Assembly: GCA_029204225.1 (NCBI GenBank)
Contig: CM055108.1
Location: forward strand, 20,777,644 to 20,841,643
Direction of reading: 5' to 3'
From: Diphasiastrum complanatum
Taxonomy: Eukaryota; Streptophyta; Lycopodiopsida; Lycopodiales; Lycopodiaceae
DNA length: 64,000 nt
Shown here: positions 1 to 10,600 of the stretch, piece after piece
Position numbering within the stretch: the first letter of the stretch is position 1
Layout of the letters: each line of letters opens with the position of its first letter
Notes under the pieces: generated by a model
What the model saw: the letters and a program-made list of their open reading frames with translations, nothing else
Database searches by the model: none
Told to the model about the DNA's origin: nothing
Program-made: the position numbers and the translations under genes

Positions 1-753
1 GCGACACTGTCGCTTTTCTCCAAAAGCCAACACTGTAGTGGGTTTCTTTCCTTGCCTATCCTTAATCCAAGATCTAATCAATCTAGCATCAAGGAGATGA
101 AGTTATTTGTCATGCGTAGATTCGTTCCCATGAGAGCGATAGCATATTTCATATTTCAGCATGAATGGAAGATCCAGATCTAACTCTAACATCCATTAAC
201 ACTACATCCATTAACACTAAGATCCACAATGAAGATAGCTTACCCTTTCTCCCTCATAAAAAGTATAAAAACATGCAATCCCAATAACAATCAGATCCAA
301 CAATTAGCAAACACAATAAAAGCATGAGAGATGGAGGAAAAGTGATAGAGAGCAAGGACATTCATAAATCCATTTCACAAGAGAACCAATCTCCTTTACT
401 GATATGAAGATATGTACATATGTAGGAAACTCGAGTTGGTCCCTTCTTATAGTAGAGAGGAGGACCCTGGCCTCTGAATCCTATTGGTCCATTTTTGTCT
501 CTCTAATTAATCAAATTTAAAAAAGATTGGGAACCATCCAAATTGGAGGGAAACCCAACTTTATTCACTAACTTGACATTTAGGCCGTGCGACATTAAAA
601 GTCCCGCAAAAAGGCCTAAAGTCCTTTTATTGACTTTCAACTGATCAAATCTCTATGTGATCATCGGGTTGGACTTATACACGCAGGATGCCAAATCCCT
701 CTCACTTATTAACTAGGGTTAGGGTTGCCTCGGGATCCGCAAACCCTCGAACA
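1..753 (-). mobile_element. LTR of an LTR retrotransposon (R1), runs off left edge
   Basis: On the minus strand a purine tract (about 756-767) is followed by TGTTCGAGGG at 753, the usual layout of polypurine tract then 3' LTR. A TATA-like stretch lies near 444-455 (minus). The LTR continues to the window edge, so its other end is not seen. The part at about 190-255 recurs at 63918-64000 in the same orientation. The family is not recognised; the element is a fossil. Confidence 0.5.
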
Positions 754-799
754 GTATCCCCCACCAAAACTGGTGGTGGTCCCACGACACTTGTGAGAT

Positions 800-2850
800 G
801 CAGTTACTATGGGCTTTTATTTACATCACGTCAAATCTTTATTAAATGATGCTGCACCTTCTCCATGAAATCGAGTTGGGCAGTGTTGAAATCTAAATTG
901 TGTGGCAAAAAACAATGATTGCCTGACTGTGGGGTCAAGAGAGTGGACATACTCCCGTTGGTAAGCTTGTAGGGCTCGATGGAAGTCCACTGATATCTTC
1001 CAGTTATATGGTTGGTGGATGATTGGCCAGTTCAGCGTATGGATAATAATTCTATCCATGGCCAATCCCAAATCCTTCCACTTATTCTGGAGTTTTCTCA
1101 AAAACTGTAACTCTCCAAGCCGGTTGCTCCCCCAGTGCGGGTATCTTATCTAATTCTTTGCCGGCCTCAATTTTTGAGGTCTTAAACTTGAGGACCCAAC
1201 CACCACGCGAGGACTCATGAGGATGTTCTGTTCCTCGACTCTGATTGGTCGTCTGAACAATGGTGTGGCCCTTGATGAAGATGGACCTGCTTGCATTGCC
1301 TATAGAACTGGTTGCTCTTCTTGAACTTTGGGGGCTCCACCCTGTTCCATGTCTGAATCCAACTTTGTATCCATTTTGTCCGGATCCTAGTATTGAGGCG
1401 AGAACTGTGGCATCAATGGAACTGGAATTTGAGGCCCGACTTCCAATCTTGAGAGACGGCTTTCTCATAATCTTTGATAATGGCCTTGGCCTTGCCTAAC
1501 TCGATGGTTGTCGTCCTTTTGAGTTTATCGAATTTTTTCTGAAACACCGCCAATGCAGTATGGTAGGTTTTCACTTTGCGAAACAAGTATCTGATCTCAT
1601 GCGGTGTGACTGGAGGATCAGGCACTTGGGTCTATAAATAAGAATCGCATTCAAGGGTGGTCGCGTCCAATTCACCTTGAAGTCGTTCGTGTTCCAATGC
1701 TGCTAAGTCCAATTGTCTGGCTAGCAACAAGACCTGTTGTTTGGAATCTTGGACTGCTTTGTCAACCTTGTCCTGCGTTGTAGTGAGTGCATTCTGAAGG
1801 GTCGTCACATAGTCTTCTAGTCGTTGAGCAGACTCATTGGCCTTCTTCAAATCAGCTTCAGACTTTGCCTTGTGGTGTTTGGCAATTCTCAGCTCGCAGT
1901 TGATCTAAATAACCTTCTGGCTAATCAGGGTATTCTCTGTCCCAAGATCGGCACTACGCTTGGACATGTCTTTCTTTTCATCAATCATGGTCTGGATCAC
2001 GCGCGCAAGGTTAGAAACAAGACCCATTGCGTCGCCAGAATCCACTGTCATAGGCACAACAGCAGCAGGAGCAACATGAGCAGGTCCGGTAGGAATCGTG
2101 CTAACTGGCCTCTGTTGTATGGCTAGTTCTTCTTCTTCAAATATATCTTCGGCTTCAAAACCCTCTGGTATTGTGGCATCGAACTACTTTGGAGATATAA
2201 CAGCATGATCGACCCTGATGAGTAATAGGGAGTTCAGTGCGGATGACAACAGGGGGTGGAAGCGTAGCTAAAGATGTCTGCCTAGTACGACGTCAAGATG
2301 CAGAAGGCAAGTCAGGAATGACGATCTCGCTGCATGGACGACGATGACTATGTGAGCTCGATGCCTATTGAAACGACTCTGCCGATGCTTCTTCATAGAT
2401 AGAGAGCACAACGTCCATACTAGAACCATGGATTTTATTTTCGATGTGGGAGGCTGCTAGGAGTGACAACATCGGGCCAGCAGCAAATTGCTGCTTGGTA
2501 TTGGTCTTGATGGCTCGTTTGAGCTCTCCAAAAACAGTCTTGAACCAGTTATATGATTCTAGAGGAGCCTTGGCTATCTTTGCCTGAGACTCAACTATCC
2601 TATGCAAAATCTGGGAAGTAATACGGTCTTTCCTGAGGTTGTCAAGCATCAGGAAATTGTTGAGGAACTGAGCAGCAGCCTGAATGGTAGGATCAGTAAT
2701 GGCCTCTAGAAGATAGTCGTCATTAGTCCAATGTAGATTATTGGTAATGTCAATATAAGGCTTAATAGCCTGTTTGGCTGCTTATAGTTCGGTGAGGCTT
2801 GGGTACCAGACGCTATCCCTATGGCTGATGGGGCGAGGACATTGCTGAAT
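800..2850 (-). mobile_element. Internal coding remnant of R1, coiled-coil type, unrecognised
   Basis: Several minus-strand open stretches follow one another here: one with a helical, Lys/Glu-containing segment (2365-2649), a clear heptad-rich coiled-coil segment rich in Gln, Leu, Glu and Lys (1632-1850), and a further Lys-rich stretch (1413-1625). They end just before the purine tract and LTR at 753, so the coding region probably belonged to that element rather than to the host. No reverse transcriptase, protease or integrase motif is visible. It may be the non-pol part of a non-autonomous element. It looks heavily broken (many breaks). A decayed host gene caught between repeats is the alternative. 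Confidence 0.4.
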
Positions 2851-2871
2851 CGTTCCTTGTTTATTTGAGAC

Positions 2872-3245
2872 GACCTTCAAGATTTTTTTTTCTCTTCGCA
2901 TTTTTTGCAAGAAGCCAAAGGTGCCCTAAAAAGATGGTGATGTCTTTAAAACAGCTTAACGCATGAAAATAGATGACCTTCGGAAATTTTCTCTCTCTTC
3001 GCATTTTTCGCAAAGAGGTCGAAGGTGCTCTAAAAGATGATGTCTTAAAAACAACTTAACGCATGAAAATAGATGACCTTCGAGAATTTTCTCTCTCTTC
3101 GCATTTTTCGCAAAGAAGCCGAAGGTGCCCTAAAAAGACGATGTCTTAAAAACAGCTTAACGCATAAAAGTAGATGACCTTTGAGAATTTTCTCTCTCTT
3201 CGCATTTTTCGCAAAGAGCCGAAGGTGTGTTAAAAACAGTTAAGC
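2872..3245. repeat. Tandem repeat, about 101 bp x 3.6 copies
   Basis: The motif TCTCTTCGCATTTTT recurs with its TCTCTTC core ending at 2897, 3000, 3100 and 3201, giving periods of 103, 100 and 101 bp. Each unit also holds a CGAAGGTGCYCT motif and the phrase AGATGACCTT. The copies are about 90% alike by eye. A related GCCAAAGGTGCCCT motif occurs at about 25683. No coding potential is seen. Confidence 0.85.
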
Positions 3246-3249
3246 TTTT

Positions 3250-4660
3250 GAACTATGAAAGTGTCACATTTCAAGAAAATGCGAAAAAAGCTGAAGCTAT
3301 TGAAAACATAGTGTATTTCTGTAGACTATTGAAAAAGTAATGTATTTCTGCAGACTTGTTCTAAATGCAAGTTTTGTGGAAGTAGTTGAAGATGGCCAAG
3401 TCTTCAATGACTTCAAGTTATTAAACTTGAAATCTAAACTTTCAAACTATGACGAGATTGGTTACCCTTTCCTAGAGATCAGCCGGAAGCCCATTGTAGA
3501 CGTTCTTCAAATAAGTTGGCTGACTAGGTTTGTGATTCCTGCAGGTATCAGATGAGCAAACATAGAACCAAAGTTGGTTTCACCTGACCCTAGATCAATG
3601 ATCAATAAACATGCAGGAAGAATCATGAAATAGAAATTAGTCATTCACCAAGGAGAAAACTGTGGGCTTAATTTCCAACAGTCCCCCTTAAGGTCACGGT
3701 TGGTGCCTTCGTATCTTCGTCAGGTTTAGCTTGTTGAAGAATTTCTAGTGCTTGATCCTGGGAAGCGCTTTGGTGAAGATGTCTGCGACCATTTATGTTG
3801 TGGAGCAGTATTGAAGGATCACTTGCCCTGAGAAAACTTTCTCCCGAATGAAATGATACTGGATTTCTAGGTGCTTGGATTTTTTATGAAATCTGGGATT
3901 CAGTGACAGTGAAATACAGCTCAAGTTGTCACATAGAATGGTGGTAGCATTAAACTGAGTGTGATGTAAGTCATGAAGTAATAACCTGATCCATACAGCT
4001 TCTTTTGAAGCTTGACATGCTGCGATGTACTCTGCCTTTGTAAAAAAAAACGCAACTGATTTATGCTTCCTTGAGTTCCACGAAATCGGTGCCAGATAGA
4101 AACAAAACCTGGAGGTAGATTTTCTGGTAGAGACTGTTCCTCCCCAATCTGAGTCAGAGTAGCCTCGCAGGACGAGTGGGTCGATAACATTTCTATCATA
4201 ACATAAAATGTGGTATAAACTTCTCTGAATATATCTCATCACTCTCTTTAATGCTTTCCAATGAGAGATCCTAGGATTAGACATGAATTGACTTAACGTG
4301 CTGATAGTGTATGCTAAATCTAGTCGAGTACACAACATTGCATACATTAGAGATCCGATTAGTGAATGATAAGGGTACTTCGCTGAGTCGAGTACTTCAC
4401 TATCAATCTCAGCACAAGAAGGTTTAGTCAATACTATACTTGGATCCATTGGGGTATCAATTGGTTTGCAATCAGACATATGAAACTTTTCTAAAGTGCC
4501 TTTTAGATATGCCTGCTGGTTAAGATAGATCTTCTTCTGAAGTCTATCTCTAGTAATGTGAATTCCTAGCAAAGAATGAACAGCTCCTAAATCAGTCATG
4601 TCAAATTCCTTTGACAGATCACTCTTAGTAGTGTGTAGAAGAGAAGTTTTGTTAGACAAA
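3250..4660 (-). mobile_element. Ty1/copia fossil: RT end, RNase H and 3' LTR start
   Basis: The minus-strand stretch 3793-4659 reads as the C-terminal part of a copia reverse transcriptase followed by RNase H. Family hallmarks visible are LLGIHI, the IGSLMYA block, the YSDSDWGG block and the KAEYIA block. Downstream on the minus strand a purine tract (3681-3692) is followed by TGTTGGAAATTAAGC, so the 3' LTR begins at 3680; its far end was not determined. The N-terminal two thirds of the element (gag, protease, integrase) are absent here. It is a partial fossil. The RNase H end at 24.7-25.1 kb is of the same general type. Confidence 0.85.
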
Positions 4661-5249
4661 AGTCAATTGATCCATTGATATGGGGTGGAACTCAAGAAAT
4701 TTGATTGTCTTGAACTTAAAATTGGTCCATTTCGATCCCTCAATGAGCTATATCAAGCCATAGATATCAAATTTGAGCTATTTGAATTTCCCAAACTAGA
4801 TATTGATTGAATTCAATTAATATTCAATAAGCAATCTCCAACAATAAAGGCCAAAATTGAGCTATCTTGAGGGATAGACATCAATTTGAGATTCCTAAAT
4901 TCGATGTTCCCTCACATTTTATCACACATTAATCAATCTCAAGTGATGAGGGACAAAATCAAGCTATCTCAATGGATGGGCAATATATCTATCTAGAGCC
5001 TTAGGGATCAATTCCATCAATAAGAAATCAAATGAGTGATTTGAATGCACAAAAGTTGATTTGATTCACTCAATGATGTATGTCAAGTGATAAGGTCAAA
5101 GTAAGCCATCTTGCAACATCATGGGCATGAAAATCAAGCTATCTCAAGTGATCGATTCAATTTGACCTATATTTAGTGATAGAGATCAATTCCATCAATA
5201 TCAAATTGAACTTGAGCAATTAAAGGTTGGTGGTTGCTAGTTATAAATG

Positions 5250-5250
<1 letters not shown>
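4661..5250. other. AT-rich spacer with degenerate short repeats
   Basis: No gene is seen. The phrases AATCAAGCTATCTCAA and ATCAATTCCATCAAT recur (about 4953/5133 and 5008/5185), suggesting an old, roughly 180-bp duplication that has decayed. Confidence 0.4.
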
Positions 5251-5338
<88 letters not shown>

Positions 5339-5383
5339 CATACATATATGTATATATGTGTATATGTATATGTGTATGTGTGT
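5251..5383. repeat. (TA)n microsatellite
   Basis: About 80 bases of uninterrupted TA dinucleotide (5251-5332) pass into TACA, TATG and TGTG variants up to about 5383. Open frames across it (Tyr-Ile repeats) are artefacts of the dinucleotide. Confidence 0.97.
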
Positions 5384-5393
5384 CTATTTTTGG

Positions 5394-5471
5394 AACAAAA
5401 GTATCATCCTCAAAGGCCCGTAAGATTCTTGGGACAAAAGTATCATCCTCAAAGGCCCGTAAGATTCTTCT
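5394..5471. repeat. 39-bp tandem duplication
   Basis: Two adjacent copies of a 39-bp unit beginning ACAAAAGTATCATCC and ending AAGATTCTT, identical or almost so, lie directly after the TA microsatellite. Confidence 0.9.
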
Positions 5472-5883
5472 CAAAGTCCTCATAATTCTAGCGTGTGTGT
5501 GTAGCAGTCTATGTCAATTTAAGGACATTTCGATTTCATCCCATCTCTGAACATGTTTGAGCAAGAATGTATCAACTCTTGTATGCATATGAATGTACAA
5601 CATCTATTAACAAGGCTTGCCAATTTGGGGCCTCGTGAATTTGCAATACTTTTGATGGTTCTCCCAACCCAATAATGGGGCTAAGGACTTAATCTTTTGC
5701 AAAACCCTCCAATCTATGACATATGTGAGCATCAACATATCATGAGAATATTCCTTTACCTTAGCAAATTCAGTGTGATAATACTACAATCAAACCTACA
5801 TGATTGGGAATATTCCAGTATCTTTGGCAAGTTAGAACATAGATTTCCAAATGAACTTGCAAGGAGAAACATACATTTAGACC

Positions 5884-6312
5884 GTAGTGAGGGCCCTATT
5901 CTCATCCCAAGGAAAAGGAGCATTGGAGGATGATGTGGACTTTAGACCATCCACAACTACTCCACCTTTGGACAAGGGGGAATGGGCATGACGATAGTCT
6001 TACATGTGATTGCATAACGCTCCTTCGTAGTGAGGGCCCTATTCTCATCTCAAGGAAAATGAGCATTGGAGGATGATATGTACTTCGAACCATCCACAAC
6101 TACTCCACCTTTGGACAAGGGGGAATGGGCATGACCATAGTCTTAGATGTGATTGCATAACGCTCCTCCGTAGTGAGGGCCCTATTCTCATCCCAAGGAA
6201 AATGAGCATTGGAGGATGATGTGGACTTCGGACCATCCACGACTACTCCACCTTTGGACAAGGGGGAATGGGCATGACATAGTCTTAGATGTGATTGCAT
6301 AATGCTCCTCCA
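5884..6312. repeat. 143-bp tandem repeat, 3 copies
   Basis: The phrase GTAGTGAGGGCCCTATTC starts at 5884, 6027 and 6170, so the period is exactly 143 bp; copies differ at only a few bases. A decayed partial relative continues to about 6470 (TCTTAGATGTGATTG seen again near 6380). The period is not a multiple of three, so the open frames across it are not conserved coding sequence. Confidence 0.92.
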
Positions 6313-6599
6313 ACTTGCAAGACATGGGCATTTTTGGAGCTAGTTATTGTGTGAGTTTGCAATGATTGTTGGGATAGTCTTAGATGTGATTGGCTAAAAC
6401 TCCTCCAACCTATAGATGTGAGCAATTTTCAACCTAGTCATTGTACGAGTTTGCCATGATTGTTGCTTGTGGCATTATTTGGGCGCCCTTTTGAGGAGTT
6501 TTGCCATGAGCCATAGGCTTAAGTTACCTTTCCCACCTTTTTTTTCCTCTAGTTTGATTGCTTTAGCAAGGACTTGCACACATCATATTAAATGATGAG

Positions 6600-6963
6600 A
6601 TCTGGACAGAATTATTCCAGCAAGAGCATGTGGGGCCAGGAAGCCCATAGTAAGAATGAAAATAAAGTCCAAGTGACAGCTTAGGATTCTCTTATCTATT
6701 ATCAACACTCAAGAGGACTTAAAAAAAAAAAAGGGCCTTGCGTCCCCCAATGGGCCTCCCCCGTCCTTCGGTGGGCCCCGACAAATACTTCCCAAAACCC
6801 TGTACCCTCGTGATGGCAGCTCCAAAACACCACTTTACCCAGCAGAGAACGTCATCTACCTCTGGTTACCAGGGCGCTGCAGAGTTTTACCCGGCGGTAA
6901 TCGGTTCTTATCCAGCGGACAAAGACCTCTGCTCGTCGTCCGGGCTGTGAAGAAGCGCCAGCT
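6600..6963 (+). promoter_or_regulatory. Probable promoter and start of leader of the O-fucosyltransferase gene
   Basis: The sequence becomes GC-richer from about 6735. Two TGGGCC site-II motifs (6751-6756 and 6772-6777), of the kind bound by TCP factors in many plant housekeeping promoters, lie 21 bp apart. A poly-A run (6721-6732) precedes them. No certain TATA box was found, which would fit a TATA-less site-II promoter. The transcription start cannot be fixed from sequence. Confidence 0.4.
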
Positions 6964-7071
6964 ATGGCTGCCAGCTTGGAGCCAAGCAAGCGCGCACGGC
7001 TTCAGAGGAAGCTTAGGAAAAGAAAGCTATCTCTGAAGCTGAAGGAAGGTGATGGGGGTGGGGAGAAATAG
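6964..7071 (+). CDS. Possible upstream ORF, 35 codons, basic peptide
   Basis: An ATG at 6964 opens 35 codons ending in TAG at 7069-7071. The peptide begins MAASLEPSKRARLQRKLRKR and is very rich in Lys and Arg, then ends in a Gly-rich acidic tail. It lies about 590 bp upstream of the main start in the presumed leader, so it could act as an upstream ORF that lowers translation of the enzyme, if the leader is transcribed and unspliced here. It could also be chance, since no conservation data are available. It is followed by a short GATGGC-rich stretch (about 7075-7110). Confidence 0.3.
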   Translation: MAASLEPSKRARLQRKLRKRKLSLKLKEGDGGGEK

Positions 7072-7662
7072 AGCGATGGCGCTGGCGATGGCGATGGCGA
7101 GGGAGGACAGGAGGGATAGTAGGATCAGCGTGGTGCAGGAATACTTGGTCAGTCCGTGCATTTGTTGATTGGTTTTGTAGTTGCTGGCATAGATATTAGA
7201 GTGTGTTCGTGTTAGCTCTGTCGACTTTGTCCCAACGCTCTTCAGTAGCTGCTGCTTCAGCTCTCATCTCAGGTCTTGCTTTTATGGCCTCCAGCCATAA
7301 TCGTGCTCATACCTCTCAATGCTGGTGTACGTCGCTATTGGGTGGCTCTTGCTCTGCTTTATTGAGCTGCAAAGTGAGCTGTGAGCGAGAGTTGCAAAGC
7401 TAGCTGCGTGCTTTGAGTGCGTGGAAGATACGTCCTGCATTGTGAAATGAAATTGCATTATTGTGCTGTGATTGATTGTAGAGCAAAGTAGCAAACAGAG
7501 GCAGGCGTATTCATTGTTGATCATTTTCACATTGACACGCTGCTCAATACGATCAGCTCAACTGGATTAAGTGGCAGTTGCTAACACTGATCTTGTCTAC
7601 GTTCAAAGATCAGCCGTGAGTATTTGAGCAGATTATACTGTGAACAGGCCTCCAAATCTGCT
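7072..7662 (+). other. Presumed 5' leader region
   Basis: Non-coding stretch between the small upstream ORF and the main ATG. Several CAG acceptor-like sites occur just before 7663 (for example around 7578 and 7613), so a leader intron is possible but not proven. In the frame of the main protein a TGA at 7588-7590 closes the upstream side and no in-frame ATG lies between it and 7663. Confidence 0.35.
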
Positions 7663-10600
7663 ATGGCAAAGCTATCTTTGATTTCGATCCCTGCACTGAT
7701 GGTGCCTTCGGTGCCTGCCAATGCCATTGCTACTCTGCTCCATTCTCCAAGGAAAGGGCAGAACAAAGCCAGTCAGTACTGGAACAAGCTCCATAACTCA
7801 ACCTCTTGGCTTCTGCTTCTAGCGTTGTTTGGCTGTGTTAGTATGCTGAAGTTTGTTATCACCTGGCACCCCCGTGAAATCATCAGTGACGCTTGCTATC
7901 AAGAAAATTCCAATGTGAACCCTTTTGATGCAGAAAGGCAGGAGAAAATGGGATTTATTACACAGCTCGTGGACTTTCCAGTACCTCTTCAACCTCATTC
8001 TCTTGACTCTGGATTAAAAGAAACTGAAAGAGAGTTCTGGAGGCAGCCTGATAGTCTTGGCTACAAGCCTTGCATTGATTTCAGTGTCAGCTACAGAAAG
8101 GCATCACCTCGAATAATGCAACAGAATAGAAAGTTCTTGATAGTAGTGGTAGCCGGGGGGCTAAATCAGCAGCGTAACCAGATTGTGGACGCTGTGGTTA
8201 TTGCACGCATATTAGAAGCGGCACTTATACTTCCTATCATGCAAGTCAACGTGATCTGGGGCGATAACAGGTAAGCTTCTGCTGATACGATCTTGTTATT
8301 TCTCCTCTTCTCTTTTATCAAAATCTGCTCTTTCATATTTTTGAGTAATTTTTTCGGTGAATAGGCTTCTTAAGTGTTCTAACAGCATTATATATTCTGC
8401 TACTGGATTTTGTAATCTGGATCTTTTGCATTCTAGAGTTGAAGACTTTAATTTTGGCCAAGCCCTCAAGATAGCTGTCAGTTATGACTGTGGAGCCAGT
8501 TACTCTGAGCTGACTGTGTTTGAGGCACTTGTAATTGCAGTGAATTTTCTGATATTTTTGATGTGGATCACTTCAAAGACACCCTCAAAGGAGATGTGAG
8601 GATTTTATCTTCTCTTCCCTCAACGCACATAATGACGAGGCCAGTAGAGGAGAAAAGGACGCCTCTACATGCCAGTCCACAGTGGTTTCGCACTCATTAC
8701 TTGAAGAGGGTATGTAATCTTGGACCTGTATATAAGTTCTTTGACTACGGAAGAAACCATAGAAGGGAACAAACAGCTGATATCCAGTAGTTGAATTGAA
8801 TTACTTTAAAAACCTGGCTTTTTTTGGCTTTACCTTTCAAAAGAAAATAGTGTGTTTTGGAAAGTCCTTGAAATGGTCAAGATAACTCTCATAATAATAA
8901 CTCTATGCATGAACTTATTAAATGAAGCTGAATGTTGAAGTTTTAAGAATGATTTTCCAAGTTAGGATTGCACGCTTGTTCACACTTATATGACCAAGGC
9001 CTTTGTGGAGTTGATCTACTAATGTTTTGATTCTTCACAATGCAACACAAACTTTTTTTTCAGTGAAAGCTAGTTTCCTTACTTTATTTGGATGAGAATG
9101 TTATGGTTGAAGCCAGAGACTTCTGCCTTGTTAATTTTATTGTTAAGTTAACAGAGTTGCAGCACTGATATCCTGCAATTGGGAAAATACAGTTCAACAG
9201 AGAAGGTGTTCTGTTGTTGCGAGGACTCGATTCCAGACTCTCAAAAGATCTCCCTTCAGATCTTCAGAAGTTGCGCTGCAAGGTATGAAGTTCCTGCTCT
9301 AAGGCGTGTAGTATAAATTCTATGTTTCTGGGAAGTGAGGAAAAGGCATGTGATCCATCCTTGAAGTTGGTCTCACTGAAGGAAATCCAGAAATGTTCTT
9401 GCGCAATTTATTGTGGGATTTGAGTCATTAATGAACAAAATAGCTCTCCATTCTTTTTCTTGTCCTTGAGCTTCTGTCTCTCTTTTTGAGATGTCCTTTT
9501 ACAGTTTGCTGTTACTTCTTTGCACGCAAATTCTGTGCAATGCTAAATGTCTGACTAGTTTGTGTTTCCAATAGGTGGCATTTCACGCTCTTAAATTTGC
9601 AGCACCAATTGAGGCAGTGGGGCATAAACTTGCTGAAAGGATGTGGGGTCAAGGCCCTTATTTAGCTCTTCATCTAAGGCTGGAAAAGGATGTCTGGGTT
9701 CGAACTGGTTGTCTTCCTGGACTTGGCAAGAAGTATGATGATGAGATTAAGCTGGAAAGAATTTTAAAACCTAACTTGCTTACAGGACGCTCCAACATGA
9801 GTTATGAAGAGCGCAAACTTGCTGGATTGTGTCCTCTCAACGCAGCTGAGGTTGTAAGGTATATCTGTGATTCAAGCTTTTTGTTTTTACTGGATAATTT
9901 AAACTTTCCTGGTTTCTACAAAACTTGAACAGAGCAGCTTAACAGAACTGAATTGTAGATGCGTAAAACTTCGTTAATATTATGTGCAAAGAACTTCGTT
10001 TATGTATTATGCTATGCATGGATATACCATGTGTTTGGGTTCTCGAAGCTTTTAACAATGTAGTTTTACTAAGCCTATGAGTAAAAAGTTAAAAACCATG
10101 CTTTCCAAAATTCCAAGTATTCCTTGGATGGAAACAGCTACAAGCCAGCAAGGTTACAAGCCGATTCGAATCGGGCGATTCGAACCGATTAGCTCGGTTC
10201 GAATCGGGAAAAGGTTTGAACATTTTTTTAGATTGATTCTAAATTTGAACCTCGATTCCAACATGCTGATTCTTTGAAAATCTGAAATCTCCCCCCCTAT
10301 TATTTCTACTTTTCTTGTGAGATTTGAAAGAGATTAGGGTTTTTTCAAATCACTTGGTAGGAGCTTAATACAAGGTTCTAGTCTTTTGTTTAACGATTCA
10401 AATAAGATAGAGATAACAAAAGGAAACTATGATACATTCTTGATTAGATCCAAGGCTGCCAGAAACCATGAATCGGTTCGAACCGGTACCTAATGATTCG
10501 GTGGTTCGAACCGTGGTTCGATGCAACCTTGCAAGCCAGAAACTGAATATAAGAAGGCTGTGAGCAATGCGAGTGCCCTGAATCTTAACTTTCAGCATTC

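Noticed and set aside
5227-5550. Open frames rich in Tyr-Ile repeats on both strands
   Set aside because: They are translations of the (TA)n microsatellite and carry no independent coding signal.
5902-6300. Repeated minus-strand open frames of about 63-66 codons
   Set aside because: They come from the 143-bp tandem repeat; the period shifts the frame between copies.
8357-8599. Open frame of 80 codons overlapping intron 1 and exon 2 of the O-fucosyltransferase
   Set aside because: Intron read-through in a different frame from the conserved DVDHF protein frame.
10185-10200. GGTTCGAATCG resembling a tRNA B box
   Set aside because: No A box at the right distance and no cloverleaf; it is part of the palindromic end of the hAT-like MITE.
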